From contig JBAZOP010000003.1 in NCBI GenBank assembly GCA_041648665.1, forward strand, positions 62,001 to 126,000: a stretch of 64,000 nt of DNA. The letters are read 5' to 3'. Source of the stretch: a bacterium. Its GTDB lineage: Bacteria > UBA10199 > 2-02-FULL-44-16 > JAAZCA01. The position numbers and the translations under genes are program-made. Below, one piece after another: positions 17,699 to 25,767 of this stretch (the stretch's first letter is position 1; the number at the start of each line of letters is the position of its first letter). A model generated the notes under the pieces. That model was not told the origin of the DNA and did no database searches. It was given only the letters and a program-made list of their open reading frames with translations.

Positions 17699-18411
17699 GT
17701 GCCTCGCTTCTTCCTCTCCTGCTCCGCTTCCTCAGTCGTGCACCAACACCCGTAGTCCTCGCAGCTGACGAGCTGGCAGAGCGCGCCGTGGATTCTGTAC
17801 AGGATCTCGGGCTCTCGGATGAGGTGGACGGCGAGCTTGACGGAGTAGCCGAACGTGTTGCCGCTGTGATCCGAAAGGTCGGCCAGCACCTTGCGCTGCT
17901 CGTCGTTCGAGGCGTCATTGAACGCTTTGACGGCCTCGACCGTCTTGCACGCTGCTGCGATCTTCGCTGCCGTCTCGCAGCAGAACATCTCGTAGGGCCC
18001 GAACTCTGGTCCCCACCCCGGCTTGTGCATGAAGAACAAGATGCGAAGGCGCATGTGAGTAGGCAGAGCTTCGACCCTGGCGTTCCACTCGGGGAGCTTG
18101 TCCGCGAACTCCTTCTCCTTCCTCGCCTTGCTCTCAGCGATCTCTCGCAGCCGCTCCACCTCGTACTCCTGCTGCGTCTGGTAGTAGTACACCCGGTCGC
18201 CACAGGCGACGCCTCGCACCGGATAGCCGAAGCCCTTGCCGTAGAAGCGAACCATCTCGCCCCTCTTCGGCAGCGGCAACTTCTCCGGATTGCTCACGCG
18301 CAGAAAGCCGCTGTCTTTCACGCGCAGCTCGAAATGGCCTGCGTCCTGCTGCGATGTGGACGCGCACTCCACGTCGTAGAACTGCGTGTCGTCATCGGTC
18401 GGGTGTTTCAT
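17695..18411 (-). CDS. Conserved phage-type hypothetical protein
   Basis: A 238-aa protein. The GPEFGPYEMFCCETAAKIA stretch and the Cys-rich C-terminus (ALCQLVSCEDYGCWC) look like a conserved phage protein family of unknown role. A Lys/Glu-rich helix near residues 85-105 separates a small N-terminal beta domain from the helical C-terminal part. Confidence 0.65.
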   Translation of the reverse strand: MKHPTDDDTQFYDVECASTSQQDAGHFELRVKDSGFLRVSNPEKLPLPKRGEMVRFYGKGFGYPVRGVACGDRVYYYQTQQEYEVERLREIAESKARKEKEFADKLPEWNARVEALPTHMRLRILFFMHKPGWGPEFGPYEMFCCETAAKIAAACKTVEAVKAFNDASNDEQRKVLADLSDHSGNTFGYSVKLAVHLIREPEILYRIHGALCQLVSCEDYGCWCTTEEAEQERKKRGT

Positions 18412-18421
18412 GGACTTCCTT

Positions 18422-18676
18422 TCAGAGCTTCGCTTCCCAGGTCTTCAGCTCGGGCCAGTACGCCACGATGCCGCTCCCCAAGTTGTCGATGTGCGGGGTA
18501 CCGAGCAGGAGCCCGTTCTCTCCCAGGCAGAGGCCCAGCCGGTACAGGTCACTCCAAGCCTTGAGCCTGACAGCTACGCAGCAGGCTCCGCGCATGCCCC
18601 GTCCTGAGTAGCCAACATCAGCTTCCCAGCCCAGCTCGTGGAGCTGAGCAACAACATCGGCGGGGACAACAAGCAT
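18422..18676 (-). CDS. Small hypothetical protein
   Basis: An 84-aa protein preceded by TAGGAGAAGCCC. It lies just downstream of the terminator-like hairpin at 18694-18717, so it may begin a new transcript. No family is recognised. Confidence 0.55.
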   Translation of the reverse strand: MLVVPADVVAQLHELGWEADVGYSGRGMRGACCVAVRLKAWSDLYRLGLCLGENGLLLGTPHIDNLGSGIVAYWPELKTWEAKL

Positions 18677-18693
18677 GGGCTTCTCCTACCGTC

Positions 18694-18717
18694 AAAACCC
18701 CGCTCCCATGAGCGAGG
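18694..18717 (-). terminator. Terminator-like hairpin (possible IS605-type end)
   Basis: Read on the minus strand, an 8-bp stem (CCTCGCTC / GAGCGGGG, one G-T pair) with loop ATGG is followed directly by TTTT, the form of an intrinsic terminator. It separates genes 18739-19002 and 18422-18676. The hairpin plus TTTTGACGG also resembles right-end hairpins of IS200/IS605 elements, so a decayed transposon end is an alternative. Confidence 0.5.
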
Positions 18718-18738
18718 TGAGGACGGGGCAGCGTGATG

Positions 18739-19002
18739 TCATTCGTCGGTCAAGAAACCGTCGATCGCTTCGGCTAACGCCATCATCTCGGCGCGATTCA
18801 GAGATGCCGTCGCGATCATGAACACCGCTCCATCCTGTCCGTTGGATTTTGTGAGCGGGCTCCTGATCTGCAAGTTCCATGCTGCGCCGTGCTGGGTCGA
18901 GTACAGCCGGATTGCCTTCTCTCGTTGCGCATCGCGGTTCGACGCCACTTCCGCATAATTGATCGGTCGGTAGAACTCGTCCTGCGTTCCTATCTTTCTC
19001 AT
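18739..19002 (-). CDS. Small hypothetical protein
   Basis: An 87-aa protein from ATG 19002, preceded by a GGAG-type site; a TTG 12 nt upstream is less likely. It is mixed alpha/beta and acidic at the end. The terminator-like hairpin at 18694-18717 follows it. No family is recognised. Confidence 0.55.
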   Translation of the reverse strand: MRKIGTQDEFYRPINYAEVASNRDAQREKAIRLYSTQHGAAWNLQIRSPLTKSNGQDGAVFMIATASLNRAEMMALAEAIDGFLTDE

Positions 19003-19041
19003 TTCGCGCTCCAATGCCTCGCCGTGGGCAAAGCTGGTGTC

Positions 19042-19794
19042 TCAGTCCCTCGTCTCCTCCGCAGAGTGCGTCATCGCCCTTCGCGCAACGATGACTCGCT
19101 CACCGTGCCCAGGCAGACGAATCGGCGGGTGCGTGGCGTGCTCAATGGCCCCTGGCCCCAGGCGCACGACATGCCCCGAAGGCAAGTTCGGCATCTTCGG
19201 CCCAAGGCCTCGAATGACCGCGATGTCACCCTGGCGTCGCACGATCTGGTTGGAGCACGACCGCCAGATCCAGTCGATGGCAGAGCGTACAGAGGCGAGC
19301 CCGGACGGTACCGCATGGGCGAAGAACGTCCCGCTCTCGTTGCGGCCCACCACGAACCGACTGCTCGTCTCCTTCGGGTACCACTTGGAGGACTTGGCGT
19401 AGACCCGCTTGCGCGTGACCTCGATGAGAGCGAGCCCCGCGTGGCCTGAGTCGCAGTACGGCACCTGAGCCGCCAGCCCCGGGCCCACATAGTCGACCAC
19501 GTTCGTGCTGCGGTAGTCGCCCCGTGTCGAACCATGCTCGTCGAAGTACAGCTGAGCCATGCGGGCGAGCCCGCGCCCCTGCCGCTGCATCTTCTGCGCC
19601 TCCCATCCGGACGCAGTCGGCGCGTACGGTTCGGCGAGGCCCAGCAGAGCCACGATGGCAACGTGCCGGGCGTTGACGAACATGCGTTTGGAAGGAGCCC
19701 CGCGCTTGCCAGCGATGGCTCGCTCCGCGGCCTTCTCCAGCTGGTCAAGCTGCGTCGTCTTGTCGTAGCTTCGGATGGCCTGTTTGAGGCTCAC
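19042..19794 (-). CDS. Hypothetical protein coupled to ParB-like gene
   Basis: A 250-aa protein starting at GTG 19794, which overlaps the ParB-like stop as GTGA. The N-terminus is helical and basic; the C-terminal ~140 residues are beta-rich with a Lys/Tyr-rich loop (KRVYAKSSKWYPKE). The longer open frame upstream is a shadow of the ParB-like gene. Its tight coupling suggests it works with that protein, but no family is recognised. Confidence 0.65.
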   Translation of the reverse strand: MSLKQAIRSYDKTTQLDQLEKAAERAIAGKRGAPSKRMFVNARHVAIVALLGLAEPYAPTASGWEAQKMQRQGRGLARMAQLYFDEHGSTRGDYRSTNVVDYVGPGLAAQVPYCDSGHAGLALIEVTRKRVYAKSSKWYPKETSSRFVVGRNESGTFFAHAVPSGLASVRSAIDWIWRSCSNQIVRRQGDIAVIRGLGPKMPNLPSGHVVRLGPGAIEHATHPPIRLPGHGERVIVARRAMTHSAEETRD

Positions 19795-20675
19795 TTGCCG
19801 CTCTCCGTATCGATGCAGGCGTCCAGGGCCTTGTCGTCTCCGAACATCCATCGCATGGCCGCGAGGACTCCCTTGCCCATGGGCGAAAGGGTCTTCTCGC
19901 GCGCCGCCAGCGCTTCCATCTGCGGGGCCACTGCCTTGGCAGGGCGCAGCCGGAACTTGGGAGCCTTGCGCTTGCGCCCGCGGCCTCCCCTGGCTTCCTT
20001 CGCTTCCTTCGCCGCCTTGGGCGACCTCACGCTCAGGAGCCCCGCCGCCTCGAACTCCAGGATCTTGGCGTCCTGCTCGGCCTCGGGCAGCGTGGACAGG
20101 TCTCGGGCCACGCTCACGGCTAGCCGTTCCTGCTCCAGGAGCTTCTGCACGACGGCGCTGCACGACAGCAGCATCAGGGCGCTGCGCATGCCCCTGGCGT
20201 CGAAACCGAACCGAATCCTGGCCTGCTTCTCGTCGTGCCCCGCGTCGAGGTACCGGCGCAGCTTGAGCGCTTCGACCATGGGCGTGTCGTCCGTTCGGAT
20301 TGAGTTGCGGGTGATCATGTAGCCCATGCTCTCCTCGCCGTTCGCGCGGCGGGAGGTGGCGGGCACCAGCCAGTGTTTGTCGCTGCCAGCTTCCTTCAGG
20401 CGACGGTTGGCCTCGATGCAGCACCGCACCCTCTGCCGTCCGTCGATGACCTCGACGATGGGGTTGCCGTGCTTGTCCTCGCCGTTCTTCCGGACCATGA
20501 CCGGATCGAGCACGCCGTCTGCCATGATGGACAACACCAGCGATTCGTCCAGCGGGAGGTGAACCCGCTCGTCGTACAGCGGGTGACTCTTGTCCGTGAC
20601 AATCGTCAGCGCCTCGGGTTCGTAGTTGTATCCGTTCAGGCGCGCTACCGCGCCGAACTCTTCCGCTCTGCTCAT
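19791..20675 (-). CDS. ParB/sulfiredoxin-fold nuclease-like protein
   Basis: A 294-aa protein. Residues ~20-95 show the ParB/Srx N-terminal pattern: HLPLDESLVLSIMADGVLDPVMV followed, after a short strand, by VIDGRQRVRCCIEA (residues ~76-89), which matches the G-x-R-R CTP-binding box. A helical middle region (about 130-200) could be the helix-turn-helix part, and the C-terminus is basic. Phage ParB-like proteins act in partition, transcription control or as nucleases; which applies here cannot be seen. Confidence 0.82.
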   Translation of the reverse strand: MSRAEEFGAVARLNGYNYEPEALTIVTDKSHPLYDERVHLPLDESLVLSIMADGVLDPVMVRKNGEDKHGNPIVEVIDGRQRVRCCIEANRRLKEAGSDKHWLVPATSRRANGEESMGYMITRNSIRTDDTPMVEALKLRRYLDAGHDEKQARIRFGFDARGMRSALMLLSCSAVVQKLLEQERLAVSVARDLSTLPEAEQDAKILEFEAAGLLSVRSPKAAKEAKEARGGRGRKRKAPKFRLRPAKAVAPQMEALAAREKTLSPMGKGVLAAMRWMFGDDKALDACIDTESGK

Positions 20676-20706
20676 CTGCTTGCCCCTGTCTGCCGCCTAT
20701 GGCGGC
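20676..20706 (-). promoter_or_regulatory. Start-associated hairpin leader (single hairpin)
   Basis: Minus strand: GCCGCC-ATA-GGCGGC (20692-20706), then AGACAGGGGCAAGCAG and the ATG of the ParB-like gene. This is a simplified form of the leader that precedes the genes from 25.3 to 33.2 kb. Confidence 0.6.
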
Positions 20707-20707
20707 A

Positions 20708-21415
20708 CTACGATGTCAATGCCTTGGCGCTGCCGCCTGTGAGCCCGGGTCTGCCCAGGTTCAGACTGCGGCCTGCCTCCAGGCCACGGTTGTAGGCGCA
20801 GGCGTCGCTGATCGACGACCGGACCGCCACGGTCTTCGTCCCGTTGGTAAGCGCCTCCCGAAACGCTTGCGCCTCGCCCTGCCGCTTGTCGATCACGGCC
20901 AGCGCGCTGGTAGATGCCGTTGCCCGGACTTCCTGCTTCGCCGCTTCGAGCTTCTCGCGGATGCCCGCGACGGCCCCCAGGTACCAGGAGGCGAAGGCGC
21001 TGCGCCCCATGCCCCGGCACTGCGCCTCCGCGAGCCTGCCCAGCTCATTCAGAGCATAGGCCAGCAGGTACTTGACCGACTCCACGTCGGACTTGCGCCC
21101 AACGAACTGGTAGGTGGTCACGCGCGTGTAGCGAGGCCGTGAAAACCACATCGAACAGCCGTTCGCTTTGACCAGGGCGAGCATCAGCCGCACCTTCCAG
21201 GTCGCCACGCGGCTGCCCTCCATCAGGACTTCCCCCGCCTCGACCATGGGCTCGGACGGCTCCTGCCCGCTGGCCTCCAGCTCAGCCACGCTCAGCCGGT
21301 GCTCGTCAATGAGCCGCTGGGCCGCGCCCATAGCTGCCGCGGCTTCGTTCTCGTTGCTGCTCTGCGCGAGCCGCAGGAGCTTGCGAACCTTGTCCAGGAC
21401 GGGAGATAGATCCAT
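20708..21415 (-). CDS. DUF2786-domain protein
   Basis: A 235-aa protein. The first ~45 residues fit the DUF2786 pattern (VRKLLRLAQSSNENEAA, then AAQRLIDEHRLS), and the remainder (strand-rich, then helical with LGAVAGIREKLEAAK) fits the C-terminal domain that usually accompanies it. Such proteins are frequent in phages and actinobacteria; their biochemical role is unknown. It lies upstream of the ParB-like gene. Confidence 0.8.
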   Translation of the reverse strand: MDLSPVLDKVRKLLRLAQSSNENEAAAAMGAAQRLIDEHRLSVAELEASGQEPSEPMVEAGEVLMEGSRVATWKVRLMLALVKANGCSMWFSRPRYTRVTTYQFVGRKSDVESVKYLLAYALNELGRLAEAQCRGMGRSAFASWYLGAVAGIREKLEAAKQEVRATASTSALAVIDKRQGEAQAFREALTNGTKTVAVRSSISDACAYNRGLEAGRSLNLGRPGLTGGSAKALTS

Positions 21416-21419
21416 CGGG

Positions 21420-21671
21420 TTACGCCGCCTTTTTCTGCTCGGGGACGATCTCCCAGTATTGGAATCCGCCGCACTTGGTGCAGCAGCACGTCACGTCCTG
21501 CTTCTCGGTCCCCATCACGACAAGCTCGCCGCCGCACTTGCAGGCTGCCAGCACGCCCCCTGAGCGAGCCCGCGAGGCCCGTTCGACGGTGTTCTCCGAC
21601 GTGGCCTTGCCCTTGCCCCACACGGGCTTGTCCTTGGCATCATCCCACCGACCGATCCGTCTGTACTTCAT
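21420..21671 (-). CDS. Small zinc-ribbon protein
   Basis: An 83-aa protein from ATG 21671, preceded by AAGGAGCAAGCAG. It has a basic N-terminus and a C-terminal zinc-ribbon: CKCG, then CCCTKCGGFQYW, a form seen in viral and archaeal RNA-polymerase-like ribbons. A promoter at 21695-21722 lies just upstream. Confidence 0.65.
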   Translation of the reverse strand: MKYRRIGRWDDAKDKPVWGKGKATSENTVERASRARSGGVLAACKCGGELVVMGTEKQDVTCCCTKCGGFQYWEIVPEQKKAA

Positions 21672-21694
21672 CTGCTTGCTCCTTCCGCTGTCTG

Positions 21695-21722
21695 ACCATA
21701 ACCACCACGCTGGCGGTGTCAA
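21695..21722 (-). promoter_or_regulatory. Leftward sigma70-like promoter
   Basis: Minus strand: perfect TTGACA (21717-21722), a 16-nt spacer ending in TGGT, and TATGGT (21695-21700). It lies about 24 nt before the ATG at 21671. The TGGTTATG block recurs at 23.7, 24.2 and, as TGGTTAGG, at 28.2 and 31.9 kb. Confidence 0.65.
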
Positions 21723-22195
21723 CGACTTTTACGCGATCGTATACTCCCCAACAAGTACGGCACGATACCGCTCTCGCATGAAAGCAGCTCTTCGGCGCGC
21801 TCCGTCAGCCCGGCCTTGTCCCGCACGTCCACCCAACAGCGCTCGGTGTAGTTCCAGGGCGACCACACGCCGATGACCGCGCCGCCGCAGGCGTTCGCCT
21901 CCAACCTGAAGGTCACGCCGTCCGTGGTCCCCTCGTGCGCCAACGACTCGGCCAGCTCAACGTTGAGGTCGATGTCCGTGTCGTCCACGGGCTCGCCCGT
22001 CTTCGATGCGAGCCGAATGACGGTGCCCCACTTGTAGTCGTCGCAGGACATGTCCTCCGGGGCGTCCACCGTCAGCCCCTTGTCCCGCAGCCCCGTCGCG
22101 AGCCGTTCCAGGAACGCCAGTATCTTGGGGCCGTAGCTCTTGGCGATCCGCTCGGTCGCCTTGGAGTACTTCTCCTCAGTCATGGGGCGTGTCAT
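21719..22195 (-). CDS. Hypothetical protein
   Basis: A 158-aa protein from ATG 22195, which overlaps the upstream stop. It is helical at first (AKSYGPKILAFLERLATGL), then beta-rich with acidic loops (PVDDTDIDLNVELAES). No family is recognised. Confidence 0.6.
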   Translation of the reverse strand: MTRPMTEEKYSKATERIAKSYGPKILAFLERLATGLRDKGLTVDAPEDMSCDDYKWGTVIRLASKTGEPVDDTDIDLNVELAESLAHEGTTDGVTFRLEANACGGAVIGVWSPWNYTERCWVDVRDKAGLTERAEELLSCESGIVPYLLGSIRSRKSR

Positions 22196-22488
22196 TCGCC
22201 CAGCCTCCACACCTCGTGTGCACCAGCCATCAGCAGAGCCCGGTGGACGCAGGCATAGGACCAGTCTGCCAGTGCTGACGCGCTCCACACGGGGCACCGC
22301 TGACAAACGACGTTGGTGTCACGAAGGTGGCGGTAGATGTCCCCGATCGCCATCCCTGGTGCCACAGAAAGCAGCGACCGGACGGCTTTCGTCAGCGCTA
22401 CCCGTTCCTCCTCGGGCAGCCCCTTCGGCCAGCCGTGTCCGTCGCGCTCCACGTCCGTCAGGTACTTTTCCACATAGGTGAGATTCAT
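22192..22488 (-). CDS. Hypothetical protein
   Basis: A 98-aa, helix-rich protein with a CQRC pair in the middle, perhaps a small metal site. It is preceded by the leader at 22489-22516 and coupled to the next gene by ATGA. Confidence 0.6.
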   Translation of the reverse strand: MNLTYVEKYLTDVERDGHGWPKGLPEEERVALTKAVRSLLSVAPGMAIGDIYRHLRDTNVVCQRCPVWSASALADWSYACVHRALLMAGAHEVWRLGE

Positions 22489-22516
22489 CGGCTTGCTCCT
22501 GCCATACGTGTATGGC
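22489..22516 (-). promoter_or_regulatory. Start-associated hairpin leader (single hairpin)
   Basis: Minus strand: GCCATAC-AC-GTATGGC (22501-22516) runs straight into AGGAGCAAGCCG and the ATG of gene 22192-22488. Same architecture as the leaders further right, with a different stem sequence. Confidence 0.6.
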
Positions 22517-22519
22517 GAC

Positions 22520-22879
22520 TCAATCCTCCCAGATCAGGGTGCCGCCCCGCGGGAGCTTCTGTGGCAACTGCTCGACGGGCAGACCAAACGCCTCCGCAAT
22601 CTTGGGCAACCAGGACTTCCACTTCTCATGGCCGATCCTTCCCTCGCCAGCGTCACCATAGCGGCTCAGGTGGTCCTGCTCGCGGGAGTCTTTCGAGCCC
22701 AGCATCCAACATGGCCCGTAGTAGGACTGGCACCCGACACCACTCCAGCCGACATGCCCGCGCGTCTTGCAGACACAAACCTTGCCCCTGCGCAGCACCA
22801 CGTCCCGCTCGGTTCCGTAGTCGGTCCCCAGCGAATGCCTCGAAAGCGTTTCCCTACTGGCTCGCTTCACCCACGGCAT
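22520..22879 (-). CDS. Hypothetical protein
   Basis: A 119-aa basic protein with several cysteines (VCVCKTRGH and GCQSYYGPCWM) that could bind zinc. It starts at ATG 22879, 2 nt after the upstream stop. No family is recognised. Confidence 0.55.
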   Translation of the reverse strand: MPWVKRASRETLSRHSLGTDYGTERDVVLRRGKVCVCKTRGHVGWSGVGCQSYYGPCWMLGSKDSREQDHLSRYGDAGEGRIGHEKWKSWLPKIAEAFGLPVEQLPQKLPRGGTLIWED

Positions 22880-22881
22880 GG

Positions 22882-23274
22882 CTACTCGGCCTCCACCAGC
22901 TTGTAGAGCTTCTCTCCGACCTTCACGCGCACCTCGAACGAATCGGGGAACCTACGCGCAAGCTCCAGCGCACCCTCGGCAGTCTCGAACGTGCAGGTGG
23001 GCTTGTTGTCATACCGCTCCTGAAGCAGCGGCACCCTGGCACGAAGCGCTGTACTGTCCGGGCTCAGGGTATCCAGCAGGAGCACCGTCTTCTCCCTCAT
23101 GTCCAGCCACAGCGTCCCGTCCTCGCAGCGTGGAGGGATCCCTCCGCTATCATCTCCGATGGCGAAGCGCCCGCTCGGCACGTGCAGCCACAGCTTGTGG
23201 CCTCGCGCACAGAGCCTTCCCATGTACCGCCACGACACGTGCCTCTCCGGTCCAACCGCGGTTGTCGTTGCCAT
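22882..23274 (-). CDS. Hypothetical protein
   Basis: A 130-aa beta-rich protein from ATG 23274 (TGATG overlap with the gene upstream). A C-terminal helix-strand segment (CTFETAEGALELARRFPD) resembles a small alpha/beta sandwich. No family is recognised. Confidence 0.55.
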   Translation of the reverse strand: MATTTAVGPERHVSWRYMGRLCARGHKLWLHVPSGRFAIGDDSGGIPPRCEDGTLWLDMREKTVLLLDTLSPDSTALRARVPLLQERYDNKPTCTFETAEGALELARRFPDSFEVRVKVGEKLYKLVEAE

Positions 23275-23696
23275 CACACCATCTCCTCGAATCCGCTCGC
23301 TGACATCTCGTCCGCAAGCTCGCCCTCGAACGTCTTGCCGCAGGTGCACGTCACCGTGTAGCTGGCGTGGACTCCGTAGTACGTCGTGCGGTAGCGCATC
23401 GGAGTCGTCGGCTTCAGCCCCCGCGAGTCCTCGGTGGACTCGTACTCGCCTTCGATGGACAGCTCGTGCTCGCCCTCCGGAGCATCCTTGTGCTCCTCCA
23501 TGTGCTCACGCACGGCGTCATCCTGGCCCTCCAGCTCGAACTCTGCCGACTTGAGTCCCTGACTGCACTCGCCGCAGCGCTTCTCCAGCGTCACCTGGAT
23601 GTTGATGTTGCCCTCGTCGTCCACTTCGCAGGACTGCTCTTCGGGCTCTTCGTCACCCTCGTACGATACGAACTTGTTGCAATCAGGACACCGCAT
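23274..23696 (-). CDS. Zinc-ribbon protein
   Basis: A 140-aa, strongly acidic protein with three CxxC pairs: CPDC at the N-terminus, CGEC near residue 41, and TCTCGKTF near residue 115. These could make one or two zinc ribbons around a Glu-rich insert. Promoter and GGGAGCAAGCG site precede it. Confidence 0.65.
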   Translation of the reverse strand: MRCPDCNKFVSYEGDEEPEEQSCEVDDEGNINIQVTLEKRCGECSQGLKSAEFELEGQDDAVREHMEEHKDAPEGEHELSIEGEYESTEDSRGLKPTTPMRYRTTYYGVHASYTVTCTCGKTFEGELADEMSASGFEEMV

Positions 23697-23719
23697 CGCT
23701 TGCTCCCTTCAACGAACCT

Positions 23720-23747
23720 GACATAACCATCGCACCGGGCGGCGCAA
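23720..23747 (-). promoter_or_regulatory. Leftward promoter, duplicated copy 1
   Basis: Minus strand: TTGCGC (23742-23747), 16-nt spacer ending in TGGT, TATGTC (23720-23725). The surrounding 34 bp (23717-23750) are repeated exactly at 24247-24280, in front of another gene of the same orientation. Confidence 0.6.
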
Positions 23748-23750
23748 GGG

Positions 23751-24227
23751 CTAGTCGTCGGAATCATCCTGGCCGGGCTTCCAGGTGCCGCTTGCGCCGG
23801 TCGCGTGCACCATCTCCAGGAAGCGCTGTGCTGCCTCGGGAGAGATACGCAGCCAGCCGCCATCCCTGTAGCTGTCCGCGTACGCCTCGAACCCACGATC
23901 GCGCAGCCCGTCACGCAGCCCGTCTACGCGCCGCTTGAGTGCCTCGTACTCGGCTTGCTCCTTGGCGTCCTCTGCCCGCTCCTCTTGCGGGTAGAACCGG
24001 ACCTCGCCCCTGCGCCCCAGAGCAACCTCCCCAGCCGCAGCGAGTCGCTTGATCGAGCCGCGCACCTGGGCAAGGCTCAGGGCTGTAGAGTGTGTCAGCC
24101 ACCGGGCGCTAGTGCGCCCCAGCCTGCCGCCTTGGGGGCACTTCGCCTTGTCCTCTTCGTACTCCTTGACCAGCGAGCGCAGCACAGCTGCGTCCACTTG
24201 CTTCAACCACTCTTTGGTCTTCGCCAT
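23751..24227 (-). CDS. Hypothetical protein, possible winged-helix
   Basis: A 158-aa protein from ATG 24227. The N-terminal ~85 residues (helices, then SLAQVRGSIKRLAAAGEVALGRRGEVRFY) look like a winged-helix DNA-binding domain with a beta hairpin wing. A long charged helix follows. It may be a small regulator; that is inferred. Confidence 0.6.
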   Translation of the reverse strand: MAKTKEWLKQVDAAVLRSLVKEYEEDKAKCPQGGRLGRTSARWLTHSTALSLAQVRGSIKRLAAAGEVALGRRGEVRFYPQEERAEDAKEQAEYEALKRRVDGLRDGLRDRGFEAYADSYRDGGWLRISPEAAQRFLEMVHATGASGTWKPGQDDSDD

Positions 24228-24249
24228 AGCTTGCTCCTTCGACCAGCCT

Positions 24250-24277
24250 GACATAACCATCGCACCGGGCGGCGCAA
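24250..24277 (-). promoter_or_regulatory. Leftward promoter, duplicated copy 2
   Basis: Minus strand: TTGCGC (24272-24277), 16-nt spacer, TATGTC (24250-24255), inside a 34-bp block identical to 23717-23750. It lies 23 nt before the ATG at 24227. Confidence 0.6.
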
Positions 24278-24281
24278 GGGG

Positions 24282-24587
24282 CTACGTCGTCAAACCCAAA
24301 CGCTTCGCCGCGTCGTCGAGCGACTCGATCGTGAGGTTGCTGGGCAGCGCCGAATAGATGTTCCACCCGTTGCGGTTGCCCCGGACCGTGATGATCGCGA
24401 CGTGGCCTGTGCTGAACTGCCACGCCTCGACGTAGGCGGAAGGCGACTCGGGATCGCCCATCGGCAGTTGCCACTGGCAGCGCGCATCGTGGTCGTCAAG
24501 CCACCGTTGCAGCTCCGGGTAGTTGCTTACCCACGGCTTGTCGCTGTTGTCCTTGTCTCTGGTTGTTCTGGATCTCGGTCGTGACAT
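24282..24587 (-). CDS. Small hypothetical protein
   Basis: A 101-aa protein with a basic N-terminus (MSRPRSRTTRDKDNSDKPW) and an alpha/beta remainder ending in LDDAAKRLGL. GAGGAGGCAAC precedes the ATG. No family is recognised. Confidence 0.6.
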   Translation of the reverse strand: MSRPRSRTTRDKDNSDKPWVSNYPELQRWLDDHDARCQWQLPMGDPESPSAYVEAWQFSTGHVAIITVRGNRNGWNIYSALPSNLTIESLDDAAKRLGLTT

Positions 24588-24596
24588 GTTGCCTCC

Positions 24597-24866
24597 TCAT
24601 CCGCAGTGCGACAGCTCGCACCACTCGTTTGGGTTCTCGGGCACCGCGTCGCCGCAGGCCTTCAAGAACGCCTCGATCTGTCCCTGCTCTTGCACCGTGT
24701 ACGTGTACCACCAGCCAGGACAGCCCAGCCAGAGCCACTCGCCACGGTGCTCCGTCATGATGTCTGCCGGTTGCTGCCCAGGCCGCATCGCGTAGGGAAT
24801 ACCCCACAGCGAAAGTGTGTCCGCTTGCCTGAACAGCACCCGGATTCTCGCTAGCTTCTCTAGCAT
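24597..24866 (-). CDS. Small hypothetical protein
   Basis: An 89-aa protein from ATG 24866 with AGGAGGG upstream; longer upstream readings are not supported. The middle is aromatic (EWLWLGCPGWWYTYTV), the end helical with two cysteines. No family is recognised. Confidence 0.6.
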   Translation of the reverse strand: MLEKLARIRVLFRQADTLSLWGIPYAMRPGQQPADIMTEHRGEWLWLGCPGWWYTYTVQEQGQIEAFLKACGDAVPENPNEWCELSHCG

Positions 24867-24913
24867 CTTACCCTCCTGTGTCGCGGGGATGACATTGCTC
24901 CTGCTCCCAGTGT

Positions 24914-25330
24914 TCACAGCAGCGCGGGGATAGTTCCTGCCTTCGCTGCTGCGAGAACCGTGTCGATCACTTGCTGCGCCCATCCGCCCGGGTAGCCGCG
25001 CATGACTTTGATGACGGGCTCGCTGTGGATGAAACGCCAGCCGTCCCAATCGGGCGACCAGAACTTGTCCCATCCGACCTTGACGTTGAAAGCATGGACC
25101 GGCGACCACCCCTCACGGGCGGCGTTGAGAATCGCGGTGCCCAGGTTCAGGTAGAACCCGAATGAGCCACCGTAGTCGCCGCACTGGAGCGTGACGCGCC
25201 AGCATGCGATCGGCACCTCCGCCTCGGGCGGGTAGTTTTTCAGCAGCGTGTCAAAATCCTGCCTTGTGAGGCGCGGCAGCTTCGGCACCTCGTCCAGCCT
25301 CTTGAACTTCTTACTGTCCACTCGAATCAT
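24914..25330 (-). CDS. Hypothetical protein
   Basis: A 138-aa protein from ATG 25330, fixed by its leader. The Trp-rich C-terminal half (DKFWSPDWDGWRF) and helical end suggest a compact alpha/beta fold. First of the sixteen leader-type genes. No family is recognised. Confidence 0.65.
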   Translation of the reverse strand: MIRVDSKKFKRLDEVPKLPRLTRQDFDTLLKNYPPEAEVPIACWRVTLQCGDYGGSFGFYLNLGTAILNAAREGWSPVHAFNVKVGWDKFWSPDWDGWRFIHSEPVIKVMRGYPGGWAQQVIDTVLAAAKAGTIPALL

Positions 25331-25387
25331 TGACTTGCTCCTGCTTGTGGCGGGATGATTCCCGCAACGGTGCCGCCGGGTGGCGGC
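25331..25387 (-). promoter_or_regulatory. Start-associated double-hairpin leader 1
   Basis: Minus strand order: hairpin A GCCGCC-ACCC-GGCGGC (25372-25387), ACCGTT, hairpin B with arms GCGGGA/TCCCGC (25350-25365), then CACAAGCAGGAGCAAGTCA and the ATG. Hairpin A starts 5 nt after the previous stop. No T-run follows either hairpin. Confidence 0.8.
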
Positions 25388-25392
25388 TGTGC

Positions 25393-25701
25393 TCAGCGGA
25401 AGAACTTCGCCTTCGGGTACATCGCCAGCACCTGATTTCTGGCGTCCTCCCGACTCTTGGCTCGCAGCGTACCGTCGATCGTGCAGTCGTCGTTGGCAAA
25501 CCAGTAGATCGGCGTGCCAAACCCGAAGTACGTGCCGTTTTCGTCGTAGGCACCGTCTGCACTCATGCGCACCTTGCGCAGCGTGATCTTGCCCGAGAAG
25601 GTAGGAGGCCCCTCCCATGTTCCGCGGCCCATTGCTGCGCCGCGTTTGGGGTCTCCGCACCATCCCTTGGGGTCGTGCGTCTTGTAGCTCGGTCTCGACA
25701 T
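25393..25701 (-). CDS. Hypothetical protein
   Basis: A 102-aa basic protein; beta-rich middle, and an ending SREDARNQVLAMYPKAKFFR very like the end of the 44-aa protein at 30492-30626 (SHNDAERKAQAKYPG), which suggests a shared small domain. No named family. Confidence 0.6.
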   Translation of the reverse strand: MSRPSYKTHDPKGWCGDPKRGAAMGRGTWEGPPTFSGKITLRKVRMSADGAYDENGTYFGFGTPIYWFANDDCTIDGTLRAKSREDARNQVLAMYPKAKFFR

Positions 25702-25761
25702 GACTTGCTCCTGCGTTGTGGGGCATCGTAGCCCCGTTGGTGCCGCAGGCGAACCTGCGGC
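25702..25761 (-). promoter_or_regulatory. Start-associated double-hairpin leader 2
   Basis: Hairpin A GCCGCAGG-TTCG-CCTGCGGC (25742-25761) has a UUCG tetraloop. Hairpin B GGGGC-TACGAT-GCCCC (25720-25735) is followed by GCAGGAGCAAGTC and the ATG. Confidence 0.8.
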
Positions 25762-25767
25762 TTCGGT

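Noticed and set aside
16659..18203. Upstream extension of the gene ending at 16272
   Set aside because: The extension is a frame-shifted shadow of two real genes; ATG 16658 has a ribosome site.
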